Shown: piece after piece, positions 15,994 through 24,047 of the stretch
How the letters are laid out: each line of letters begins with the position of its first letter
Position numbering within the stretch: the first letter of the stretch is position 1
Assembly: GCF_022953055.1 (NCBI RefSeq)
Contig: NZ_JALJEJ010000006.1
Location: forward strand, 1 to 64,000
Reading direction: 5' to 3'
Length of the DNA: 64,000 bases
Source of the DNA: Mucilaginibacter straminoryzae
GTDB lineage: Bacteria > Bacteroidota > Bacteroidia > Sphingobacteriales > Sphingobacteriaceae
Translations under genes and position numbers: made by a program
Notes under the pieces: model-generated
What the model was told of the DNA's origin: nothing
The model's input: only the letters and a program-made list of their open reading frames with translations
Databases searched by the model: none

Positions 15994-18315
15994 TTATTTA
16001 ATCTTGTTCTCTAAAAATTGAATCTGGCTTGCAAAGTAACGACTTTTTTCCGGAAACCTCAACATTAACTTTTTATAAGTAGCTATCGCTTTGTGATATA
16101 GCATTTGCTCTGTATAAATGCGTGCAAGCGTTTCCGTCACCAGCACATCGCTGTCCTCTGCACTGTTGCGGGCTTTATTCTCGTTGTCCAGTTTATCGCT
16201 GCTTGGCGGCTTTATTTGTGGCTCTTCTTTAATGAAGCGCTCAATAATATCCTCCTCTTTTTTTTTTGGCTCCGGCTCTGGAGCAGAAGGTGCTGCCGGC
16301 GGCGTGTCGGCAAGCGGCTGCTGCCTGTATGGCGGTTTCGCAAATGGTTGATGGGTGCGGGCATGCTCACGGCGGGTTTTATCCAGCCACCATAAAAAGG
16401 TGTAGGGTAAAGATTCGTCGTGGTAGCGGGTAACGGTTTGCTCGTCGGGGTTTTCTGTATAGGCTGCTTCCGGTGCGGCAGCAGGCTGAGGGGCCGGTTC
16501 TTTGACCAGCGACTCTTTAAACAAAAAGTAATCTGCCGAAACAATATTCTCGGCAATCAACCCGTCGAATTCTGCTACTGGCTCGGTTTTCGCCGAAGGG
16601 GCTTCATCTTCCTGATAACCTATTTCTTCTGCAATTTCAGGCTCTACATAAGGCACCTCTTCCACTACAGGCACCTCAGTTATCTCTTCAATTACCGGCT
16701 CTTCTTCCACATCAACAATCAAAGGTTCAGGCTCGTGATTGCTGATGGCTGCATTTGCATCGGGTAAAATTGGAGCTTCTTCCTGCGCCTGTTCGTTGGT
16801 AGTAAATGCTTCTACTGCAGCGGCGGCAGCAATTACCGGCGGAACAACTGATGGGGCGGCAGGTATGATATCATCTATTCCGACAATTTCATCGAACACC
16901 TCCTCGTCAATCTCCTGCTCCTTTTCTATTTTGGTATTGCTACGGGTGAAAAACTTAAAGCCTACCGACGGTCGTTGTTCTGACGAAGCCTTAGCTTCCG
17001 GCGATATGACCTCCTGAGGATCTTTAACTTCTTCTACTACCTGCTGCTGTACCTTAACCGTTTCTTCCATTGGCGGTGCCGGTACTTCAACTATAGGTTC
17101 AATAGCCTTTACCGGCTCTTCTATATATGGCAAAGGTTGCTCATCGGCTACTATTGCAGGCTTTTCCGCCTGATGATGCGCAAAAGGTTTTAAAAACTGA
17201 GGGGCTTCATCAATTTCTTCAAAAACTTCGTCCCAATTATGGGTATAGATTTCCTTCTCTTCTGCCTTCTCCGGAACAGGGCCTGTAAGAAAAGCAGGAT
17301 CAGGTACTTCTTCTATTTCACTGAATACCTCATCATCAATCTCCTCGCCAATAGAAGTTGCCGGGATAACTGGTGCAGGTTCCGGCGAGGCGGCGTTTTC
17401 GTTTGAAATGCTTTCCTGCTCCTCTGGCTTTTCCTGCGCTTGCGGCTTTTCGGCTTCCGGACGCAGGATATCCAGTTGAGGTTCGTCGAAAGTCAGCGAC
17501 TGCCATTGCGCGGCACTACTAAGCTCCGGTTCGTACGACTGGCTTTCTACCGGCGGTGTGGCGGAAAGATGGAAAGGATCAAGCTGATGATCGTCGTCAC
17601 TATCATACCCATGATCAAAGGACTGGAAAAAGCGGCGACGTTCTTCGCGCAAGCGGCGCATTTCTTCGTCTGGTGCGTTATCACTTTGTTCTGGTGCAGC
17701 TTCCTCTTTCAGCTCCGCTGTCGCAGGCTCAACGGGTATTTCAACTGCTTCAACAGGCGGGTTTTCCTCTTTAAATTCAACAGGCGCAGCGTAAGGCGCT
17801 TTGTCTGTTATCACTACTTCCGATTCCGGTTCTTCTGTATGGTCAGCCGATACCGATTCCTCCGTAATCCCGGTTGATTCTTCTATTTCCGGCTCATCCG
17901 GATTGTACAATGTCCAGCTGGTCTCGCTGCCAAATTTAACACGGTTTAATTCGGCTTGCGCCAGATCGTCAACAGACGGTTCGTAATTCAACAGCTGGTG
18001 TGCCAGCAGCGGGTCCATCGGCGGCGGCAACGGAAAATCATATTTATCCAGATCGATCACCTGCAAGGGATCAACCGGCGGACGGTACTCCGGCTTTTGA
18101 ACCAGCTTATACAACGACTGGCTATTATAATAAACCGCAGCGCTCTTGATAAACTCCTGACTGCCGGAACGGGCAATCAGCAGATACAAAAGATTGCTTT
18201 GCGGATAATAACCCACCAGGTTTTGCAGGTCATACAAATGCAGCCTTTTATCTGCGGGGTTCACCAACACATTCCACAATGCTTCCGCCTGGCGGTCTTT
18301 TTCCTGTTGCTCCAC
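15994..18315 (-). CDS. large acidic Pro/Glu-rich protein with C-terminal TPR
   Basis: Function unknown. The 773-residue protein starts with GTG at 18315, the only possible start in the frame, because a stop lies five codons upstream. Residues 1-105 form a helical N-terminal domain (EALWNVLVNPADKRLHLYDL..., ARSGSQEFIKSAAVYYN). Residues about 110-640 are low-complexity, dominated by Glu, Pro, Ala and Val. Residues about 715-773 form a TPR-like pair (LARIYTEQMLYHKAIATYKK). No signal peptide is visible, so it is probably cytoplasmic. It lies between lptE (17-bp gap) and secG (7-bp gap), suggesting an envelope-related role; this is inference from position only. Confidence 0.75.
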   Translation of the reverse strand: MEQQEKDRQAEALWNVLVNPADKRLHLYDLQNLVGYYPQSNLLYLLIARSGSQEFIKSAAVYYNSQSLYKLVQKPEYRPPVDPLQVIDLDKYDFPLPPPMDPLLAHQLLNYEPSVDDLAQAELNRVKFGSETSWTLYNPDEPEIEESTGITEESVSADHTEEPESEVVITDKAPYAAPVEFKEENPPVEAVEIPVEPATAELKEEAAPEQSDNAPDEEMRRLREERRRFFQSFDHGYDSDDDHQLDPFHLSATPPVESQSYEPELSSAAQWQSLTFDEPQLDILRPEAEKPQAQEKPEEQESISNENAASPEPAPVIPATSIGEEIDDEVFSEIEEVPDPAFLTGPVPEKAEEKEIYTHNWDEVFEEIDEAPQFLKPFAHHQAEKPAIVADEQPLPYIEEPVKAIEPIVEVPAPPMEETVKVQQQVVEEVKDPQEVISPEAKASSEQRPSVGFKFFTRSNTKIEKEQEIDEEVFDEIVGIDDIIPAAPSVVPPVIAAAAAVEAFTTNEQAQEEAPILPDANAAISNHEPEPLIVDVEEEPVIEEITEVPVVEEVPYVEPEIAEEIGYQEDEAPSAKTEPVAEFDGLIAENIVSADYFLFKESLVKEPAPQPAAAPEAAYTENPDEQTVTRYHDESLPYTFLWWLDKTRREHARTHQPFAKPPYRQQPLADTPPAAPSAPEPEPKKKEEDIIERFIKEEPQIKPPSSDKLDNENKARNSAEDSDVLVTETLARIYTEQMLYHKAIATYKKLMLRFPEKSRYFASQIQFLENKIK

Positions 18316-18332
18316 GTTATAGTTCTGTTAGG

Positions 18333-18869
18333 CTACCAATTAGAAAAGGCACGGTTAAAAATATCGTCTGTTAGCTGTTTATTAATATCGGCCAACAATC
18401 CGTCCAGTTGGCTTTGAATATCCCCTTTAAAATCCCGGTAACGGGTAAATTGTTGTTCAAAGCTCAGCTTTTTACTTTCGGGGTCAGTCGCTGTCAGGGT
18501 ATACTTTACATTAACTGTAATACTTAAACGGCTGGCGCTCGCAATCGGCGGGGCGGTACTCGTGCCCTGCGTTGCCTGTACTGATACCGGCGCAATACTG
18601 TAACCGATGATATTGCCCGATAACCTTGCATCAGCCTCGCCGCGAACAATGCTTAAGCGTGTTTGTGAACGGATACGGTTTTTCAAACTTTCGGTAAAGT
18701 TCTGGCTCAGGTTATTTACTACCAGAGGCGCATTATTCTCAAAATATTCCACATTAATGGTTTTTAACGTCGGCGGAATAGATGCTGCATCCAGCCGGTA
18801 AGCGCACGACTGGCTAAGGCAACTTAATACCACCACCATTACTAAACCAAAAAATCCCCGCTTTAACAT
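18333..18869 (-). CDS. lptE: LptE family LPS assembly lipoprotein
   Basis: Outer-membrane lipoprotein that plugs the LptD barrel and helps place lipopolysaccharide in the outer leaflet. The 178-residue product has a signal peptide with lipobox LSQSC and acylated Cys22, then the LptE-like sequence YRLDAASIPPTLKTINVEYF, the helix SLKNRIRSQTRLSIVRGEAD, and the beta segment GNIIGYSIAPVSV typical of the Bacteroidota form. It follows the sigma54 activator by a single base and precedes the acidic TPR protein, so all are likely one transcript. Confidence 0.9.
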   Translation of the reverse strand: MLKRGFFGLVMVVVLSCLSQSCAYRLDAASIPPTLKTINVEYFENNAPLVVNNLSQNFTESLKNRIRSQTRLSIVRGEADARLSGNIIGYSIAPVSVQATQGTSTAPPIASASRLSITVNVKYTLTATDPESKKLSFEQQFTRYRDFKGDIQSQLDGLLADINKQLTDDIFNRAFSNW

Positions 18870-18870
18870 C

Positions 18871-20118
18871 TTATAAATTTAATTCTTTAATTTTTCTGTA
18901 CAAAGTACGTTCTGAAATCCCAAGTTCGTTTGCTGCTAACTTGCGTTTGCCTTTATGCTTTTTCAATGCCTTGCGGATCAGATCAGATTCCTTCTCAATT
19001 AGTGATAAAGACTCTTCCTCCTCCTCTGCATGCGGCGTAATAAACGCTTCCCTGCCGGTACCTGTATTATTATTTACACTAACGGGATGCTTAATGGTAA
19101 ATTGTGGCTCTGCACTTGCCGCGGGCAGCTCGATATCGCGGTATAACTGGCTGATTGCCTGCGAATGATTTGCCGGGTTGGGAACCACGCCATTATGCTC
19201 GATAATATCTGCCACCAGTTTTTTAAGCTCAACCATGTCTCGTTTCATGTCGAACAATACCTTATATAACAGGTCGCGCTCTGAAAAATCTTCTTTAGGT
19301 TGATTTTCAATCCGCATCGGCAGGTTAGAGGTAGGCCCTTCATGCGGGATATAGTTCAACAGTGTTTGCGCGGTAATGGTACGGTCGCGCTCCAATACGG
19401 CCAATTGTTCTGCCAGGTTTTTTAGCTGACGAACGTTGCCCGGCCACGAGTAGTTCATTAGCACCTGTTGAGCGCCTTCATCTAACTGGATAGGCGGCGT
19501 ACGGTATTTATCGGTAAAGTCTGAAGCAAACTTGCGGAAAAGCAGGTAAACGTCTTCTTTACGGTCGCGCAATGGCGGTATCCGTAACGGAACCGTATTT
19601 AAACGATAGTACAAATCCTCGCGGAATTTACCGGCTTTCACCGCGTCATAAACGTCAACGTTGGTTGCCGCAATTACACGCACATTGGTTTTCTCTACTT
19701 TAGACGAGCCTACACGGATAAACTGCCCCGATTCCAGTACCCTTAATAAGCGGGCCTGGGTACCCAGCGGCATCTCCCCTATTTCATCCAGAAATATGGT
19801 ACCGCCGTTTACGGTCTCGAAATAACCTTTACGCTCACCAACGGCACCGGTATAGGCGCCTTTTTCGTGACCGAAAAGCTCAGAATCGATCGTTCCCTCA
19901 GGGATAGCACCGCAGTTAACCGCAATAAACGGCCCATGCTTGCGCGTGCTTAGCTGGTGTATAATATGCGAAAATGCTTCTTTACCGCTACCACTTTCAC
20001 CCGTAATCAGCACCGATATATCCGTCGGTGCCACCTGACTGGCAATTTGTATAGCACGGTTCAGTAACGGCGAGTTACCGATAATTCCGAAGCGTTGTTT
20101 TATTTCCTGGACATCCAT
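18871..20118 (-). CDS. sigma-54-dependent transcriptional activator (no receiver domain)
   Basis: AAA+ activator that remodels sigma54-RNA polymerase. The 415-residue protein begins directly with the AAA+ domain: Walker A GESGSGKE (40-47), sigma54-contact loop GAYTGA (87-92, a Tyr variant of GAFTGA) and Walker B with Asp110-Glu111. Residues about 240-370 form a variable linker. The Fis-type helix-turn-helix is at the C-terminus (KGKRKLAANELGISERTLYR, about 391-410). It has no N-terminal receiver or GAF domain, so control may come from expression or a partner. It lies between a mobile four-helix-bundle cassette and lptE, in a gene order familiar in Bacteroidota. Confidence 0.93.
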   Translation of the reverse strand: MDVQEIKQRFGIIGNSPLLNRAIQIASQVAPTDISVLITGESGSGKEAFSHIIHQLSTRKHGPFIAVNCGAIPEGTIDSELFGHEKGAYTGAVGERKGYFETVNGGTIFLDEIGEMPLGTQARLLRVLESGQFIRVGSSKVEKTNVRVIAATNVDVYDAVKAGKFREDLYYRLNTVPLRIPPLRDRKEDVYLLFRKFASDFTDKYRTPPIQLDEGAQQVLMNYSWPGNVRQLKNLAEQLAVLERDRTITAQTLLNYIPHEGPTSNLPMRIENQPKEDFSERDLLYKVLFDMKRDMVELKKLVADIIEHNGVVPNPANHSQAISQLYRDIELPAASAEPQFTIKHPVSVNNNTGTGREAFITPHAEEEEESLSLIEKESDLIRKALKKHKGKRKLAANELGISERTLYRKIKELNL

Positions 20119-20130
20119 TATATTTATTTT

Positions 20131-20161
20131 AGAAGCAAGAAACCAGAGACCAGAACCAAGA
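20131..20161. repeat. 31-bp inverted repeat, 3' end of four-helix-bundle cassette
   Basis: A-rich sequence built of AAGCAAGAAACCAGAGACCAG-like words. It matches the reverse complement of 20546-20576 at 26 of 31 positions without gaps, and touches the stop codon of the enclosed gene. Confidence 0.8.
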
Positions 20162-20539
20162 TCAAATGCGTGTTTCCTTATCCTTGCTTAAAACATGTTC
20201 TCTAAATGAAAACACCATTTTTTGAACTTCTTCTAACAATGCCAAACAGTTTTCAAGCTTTTCTGGCTGACCATAACCTCTTCTTTTACAAATTAGAAGT
20301 TGTGTTTCCAATTCGTAAGAAGAAGTTAAGGATGTGGAAAGAAACTCTGCCGTATGCAAGTTTGTTCGCTTTCCTGAACCTTCTGCAATATTCGAAGGGA
20401 TAGAAACTGAAGAACGATTGATTTGGTCTATCAAATTAAAACGTTCATCGGAAGGTAATCCCTTACAATAACTATAGGTCAAATCGGTAAGGTCCATTGC
20501 CTTTTGCCAAACTTTCAAATTCTTAAAATTATGCTTCAT
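20162..20539 (-). CDS. four-helix-bundle protein (S23/IVP family)
   Basis: The 125-residue protein belongs to the family named after proteins encoded in 23S rRNA intervening sequences; relatives include Avd of diversity-generating retroelements. Landmarks are FKNLKVWQKAMDLTDLTYSY at the N-terminus, DQINRSSVSIPSNIAEGSGK (about 38-57) and a C-terminal helical part. The molecular function is not settled; known members form helical pentamers and bind nucleic acid. The gene is enclosed by 31-bp imperfect inverted repeats, with only 5 bp to the miaB stop on one side. This gives a compact 446-bp cassette inserted in the miaB-activator operon in the sense direction. Confidence 0.92.
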   Translation of the reverse strand: MKHNFKNLKVWQKAMDLTDLTYSYCKGLPSDERFNLIDQINRSSVSIPSNIAEGSGKRTNLHTAEFLSTSLTSSYELETQLLICKRRGYGQPEKLENCLALLEEVQKMVFSFREHVLSKDKETRI

Positions 20540-20545
20540 TAAAAG

Positions 20546-20576
20546 TCTTGCTTCTTGGCTCTTGTTTCTTGCCTCT
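20546..20576. repeat. 31-bp inverted repeat, 5' end of four-helix-bundle cassette
   Basis: T-rich partner of 20131-20161. In RNA transcribed from miaB through the activator gene, the two would pair into a stem enclosing the whole four-helix-bundle gene. Confidence 0.8.
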
Positions 20577-20581
20577 CCCTA

Positions 20582-22048
20582 CTAAACTATTTTCCCCAGC
20601 AGTGTCGCCGTGGTACAGCTTTCGGCAAATACATTGACGTACTGCCCGGGTTTAAAGCGTTCGTCTACGGGGAACACCATCATGGCGTTCTGGTCGTTAC
20701 GGCCGCAGTAGTCTTTGTCAGATTTTTTCGAGAAACCCTCGATCAACACCCGGTGAACCTTACCCACATGTCCCTGTAAACGATAATGCGAATATTCGCG
20801 CTGTTTAGCTACAATCTCCTGTAACCTTCTGTTTTTAACCGCTTCAGGTATATCATCTGCATAACGTTTGGCGGCTAATGTCCCCGGTCTTTCAGAATAC
20901 ATAAACATGTAGGCATAATCATACTTCACATAATCCATCATGCTTAAGGTATCGGCGTGCTCCTCTTCTGTTTCAGTACAAAAACCGGCGATAATATCCG
21001 TTGAGATCGCGCATTCCGGCATGATGCGGTTAATGGCATCAACACGATTCATATACCACTCGCGGTCATAAGTACGGTTCATCAGCTCCAGCACGCGGCT
21101 GTTGCCAGACTGCACCGGCAGGTGAATATATTTACAGATGTTGTCATGCTTTTTCATGGTATACAACACCTCGTCTGTAATATCTTTAGGGTGCGACGTT
21201 GAAAAACGGATCCGCAGATCAGGATGGATCAACGCAACCATTTCCAGAAGTTGAGCGAAGTTAACGAAGGCCCCTCCAACCTCCCCAGAAGGGAGGCTTT
21301 CTTCATTTAAGCCCTTCCCTTCGGGAAGGGTTTGGGATGGGCTCCATTTATACGAATCCACATTCTGGCCCAGCAAGGTAACCTCGCGGTAGCCTGCATT
21401 AAACAGGTCGGTACATTCTTTAACGATCGATTGCGGATCGCGGCTGCGCTCACGACCACGGGTAAATGGTACCACGCAGAACGAACACATGTTATCGCAA
21501 CCACGCATAATAGAAACAAAAGCGTTGATGCCGTTGCTGTTCAGGCGAACAGGGTTAATATCGGCATATGTTTCTTCGCGGGAAAGCAATACGTTCACGG
21601 CACGCTGCCCGTCGTCAACCTGGTCGATCAGGTTAGGCAGGTCACGATAAGCATCAGGGCCCACAACCACGTCAACCAGTTTTTCTTCTTCCAGGAATTT
21701 CGACTTCAGACGTTCGGCCATACAACCCAACACGCCTACTACCATCCCAGGATTCTTCACCTTCGCGATGCCGAATTCTCTCAGGCGGTTGCGCACGCGC
21801 TGTTCCGCATTCTCACGGATAGAACAAGTGTTGATGAATACTACGTCAGCATTTCTATAGTCTGAAGTAGTTTCAAAACCTTTATCCATCAGGATAGAAG
21901 CCACAATCTCGCTGTCGCTGAAGTTCATGGCGCAGCCATAACTTTCTATGTACAGCTTCCTGCCGTTGTTTTTATCGTTCTGCTCCAGCATTAAAGCCTC
22001 GCCCTGCCTGCTCTCGTCATGTGCTTTATCCGGAAGTACAAATTCCAT
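20582..22048 (-). CDS. miaB: tRNA-2-methylthio-N6-dimethylallyladenosine synthase MiaB
   Basis: Radical SAM enzyme adding the methylthio group to i6A37 of tRNAs reading U-starting codons. The ATG at 22048 gives 488 residues (a TTG three codons earlier is less likely). N-terminal cluster cysteines are 39, 75 and 109; the radical SAM motif CDNMCSFC gives Cys184, 188 and 191; a TRAM domain lies near the C-terminus. Oddity: residues 236-261, between DSYKW and [10 protein letters not shown], form an in-frame insertion ([10 protein letters not shown]...LPSGEVGG) encoded by a palindromic repeat. A -7 element TACTTTTG lies at 22070-22077 on the minus strand. The four-helix-bundle cassette starts 5 bp after the stop. 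Confidence 0.95.
   Translation of the reverse strand: MEFVLPDKAHDESRQGEALMLEQNDKNNGRKLYIESYGCAMNFSDSEIVASILMDKGFETTSDYRNADVVFINTCSIRENAEQRVRNRLREFGIAKVKNPGMVVGVLGCMAERLKSKFLEEEKLVDVVVGPDAYRDLPNLIDQVDDGQRAVNVLLSREETYADINPVRLNSNGINAFVSIMRGCDNMCSFCVVPFTRGRERSRDPQSIVKECTDLFNAGYREVTLLGQNVDSYKWSPSQTLPEGKGLNEESLPSGEVGGAFVNFAQLLEMVALIHPDLRIRFSTSHPKDITDEVLYTMKKHDNICKYIHLPVQSGNSRVLELMNRTYDREWYMNRVDAINRIMPECAISTDIIAGFCTETEEEHADTLSMMDYVKYDYAYMFMYSERPGTLAAKRYADDIPEAVKNRRLQEIVAKQREYSHYRLQGHVGKVHRVLIEGFSKKSDKDYCGRNDQNAMMVFPVDERFKPGQYVNVFAESCTTATLLGKIV
21266..21343. repeat. in-frame palindromic element inside miaB
   Basis: 78 bp (26 codons) containing two perfect hairpins, CCTCCC-cagaa-GGGAGG and CCCTTCCC-ttc-GGGAAGGG, next to TTTGGGATGGG. 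It resembles GC-rich intergenic repeats of sphingobacteria, but here it is translated within a conserved enzyme. Confidence 0.75.
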
Positions 22049-22113
22049 AATCGTCAATTAAAATGTTTGCAAAAGTACATAATTTTTGATTAACAATGAC
22101 AGTTTGTCAGCCT

Positions 22114-22140
22114 TTAACAAATCCTTATTTCATTTGTTAA
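22114..22140 (+). promoter_or_regulatory. inverted repeat before the AsmA-like operon
   Basis: TTAACAAAT and ATTTGTTAA, perfect 9-bp arms with a 9-nt loop, end 7 bp before the ATG at 22148. A smaller dyad TGACA-gtt-TGTCA precedes it. It could be an operator or an RNA hairpin at the ribosome binding site; it lies in the 99 bp shared with the divergent miaB promoter. Confidence 0.5.
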
Positions 22141-22147
22141 GCTATCA

Positions 22148-24040
22148 ATGACTGAAGAGACTACGCCCCAAAAAAGAACCCGTAAGTGGCCGTTTGTGCT
22201 GCTTGCGATTCTGCTTGTTATAGGAGGCACTGCTTACTACTACTATAACAGATATATAGCCGGAGACAAATGGAAGCCACTGCTGGAAACCCAGCTTAAA
22301 CATTTATTACTGAATGCCAGCGATAGCCTTTACCGGATGGACTATAGCGACTTCGACCTGAACCTGACTTCCGGCGATGCAACACTCAAAGACTTTAAGC
22401 TGATCCCGGATACTGCAGTTTATCGCAAACTGGTTGCCGAACATAAAGCGCCGGATAACTTATTCATCCTGGGGGTAAAAAAACTGACCATTAAAAATGT
22501 AGGTGCAAAAAAAGCCTACCAGGATAAGATACTGGAGATTAACCAGATCGTGATCGACAAACCGGATCTTACAGTCATTAACAAAAGGTTGTCTTTTAAT
22601 GATACAGTGAAAGTTGGCAAGCCCAAGACACCGTACGAGATCGTCAAAAAAGTATTCAAGAAAATCAAGATCGACTCCATTAAGCTGAACGATATCAGCC
22701 TGAAATACATCAACAAAAGCAACCCGGTTACCAAAACTAATTCGCTGAAAAACCTGGATATCAGTATTTCAGATATCATGGTCGATTCGCTTTCGGCTAA
22801 AGATACGGCCCGGTTTTATTACACCCGTGGCGTTAGTCTCAAATTGCATAATTACCGCCTGGCCACACCCGACAGTTTGTACTACATCAAACTGAAACAG
22901 ATTTATTTCTCTACTTCCGAGAAGCAGATCATCCTTTCTAAAGTGGCACTACAGCCACGCTACAGCAAAAAGGGATTTTATCAAAAGGTGCGTCGATCGG
23001 CAGACAGGTTCGATATCAGTTCGGACAAGATCAGTTTAAAAGGGATCGACCTGCAGCGTTTCCTGCGCGATCAGAAATTGTATACCAGCAGCATGAACGT
23101 ATACGGCGCCAACGTAGAGATCTATCACGATAATCATTACAAGGGCGTTAAGACTACAAAAATTGGAAAAGACCCGCACCAGGCCTTGCAGGATGTGGCA
23201 CTGGATATGAAACTCTCCCGCCTGAACCTTCATAACGCCAACATTAAATACGCGGAGGCCGATGAAAAAAGCGGCTACACGGGTGTCATCCTGTTCAATA
23301 ATACCAACGGCTATTTCCTCAATGTAACGAATGATGCTGACGCCAAGCGCAAAAACCCTTTTATGCTGGCGCATCTGAACACCCGCTTTATGAACGCCGC
23401 GCCGTTAAACATTAATTTCAGGTTCAACCTGGCTTCGCCAACCGGGGCATTCAATTATAACGGCACATTGGGCAAATTCAACGGTCAGGTATTAGATAAA
23501 TTGGTGAAGCCGCTGGCGATGGTACATGTAAAATCTGCAGATGTGCAAAAACTCCATTTTAACATCAATGCCAGTAACTATTATGCAAAGGGTAGGCTGG
23601 AGTTTTACTATCAGAACCTAAATATCGAACTGTTAAAGAAAGACGAAGGCAAAGCCGGTTTACAGAAAATGGGGCTGGTATCTAAATTGGCCAATACTTT
23701 AGTTATTGAAGACAGTAATCCGGATAAAAAAGGTAATTTCAGGCCGGGGCCGGTAAATTTTGTACGGCCGCCAACGCTTTCCTTCTTTAGCTTATTATAC
23801 AAGGCATTATTAGATGGTCTGAAACCAAGTGTGGGCTTTGATGCGAAAACCGAACAAAAGGTAAACAAAGTGGTCACCAAAGTAACCAATGCGGTAGAAG
23901 GGGTGAATAACCTGTTAGATAAATTTCATAAATTTAAAGAGGCCCGGAAACAACGCCGCGAAGAGCGCCGGAAAGCGAAAGAAGCAAAGAAACAAGAGGA
24001 AGCTAAAAAACAGCAAGAGCAGCAAAATAACAACCCTTAA
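22148..24040 (+). CDS. AsmA-like inner-membrane-anchored protein, copy 1
   Basis: The 630-residue protein has a short cytoplasmic start, one N-terminal membrane anchor (about 14-36), and a long periplasmic beta-rich region with AsmA/DUF748-like features: repeated LKDFKLIPDTAVY, VKKLTIKNV, LKLHNYRL segments. Such proteins form lipid-conducting grooves between the membranes or influence outer membrane assembly; that role is inferred here. The C-terminus is an unusual strongly basic helix (KEARKQRREERRKAKEAKKQ). It is followed after 7 bp by a paralogue of nearly the same length and plan, indicating tandem duplication. Confidence 0.72.
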   Translation: MTEETTPQKRTRKWPFVLLAILLVIGGTAYYYYNRYIAGDKWKPLLETQLKHLLLNASDSLYRMDYSDFDLNLTSGDATLKDFKLIPDTAVYRKLVAEHKAPDNLFILGVKKLTIKNVGAKKAYQDKILEINQIVIDKPDLTVINKRLSFNDTVKVGKPKTPYEIVKKVFKKIKIDSIKLNDISLKYINKSNPVTKTNSLKNLDISISDIMVDSLSAKDTARFYYTRGVSLKLHNYRLATPDSLYYIKLKQIYFSTSEKQIILSKVALQPRYSKKGFYQKVRRSADRFDISSDKISLKGIDLQRFLRDQKLYTSSMNVYGANVEIYHDNHYKGVKTTKIGKDPHQALQDVALDMKLSRLNLHNANIKYAEADEKSGYTGVILFNNTNGYFLNVTNDADAKRKNPFMLAHLNTRFMNAAPLNINFRFNLASPTGAFNYNGTLGKFNGQVLDKLVKPLAMVHVKSADVQKLHFNINASNYYAKGRLEFYYQNLNIELLKKDEGKAGLQKMGLVSKLANTLVIEDSNPDKKGNFRPGPVNFVRPPTLSFFSLLYKALLDGLKPSVGFDAKTEQKVNKVVTKVTNAVEGVNNLLDKFHKFKEARKQRREERRKAKEAKKQEEAKKQQEQQNNNP

Positions 24041-24047
24041 TTAATGA

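Noticed and set aside
18600..20118. Sigma54 (-24/-12) promoters that the activator might use
   Set aside because: No TGGCAC-N5-TTGC match was found near the operon or neighbouring genes on visual reading.
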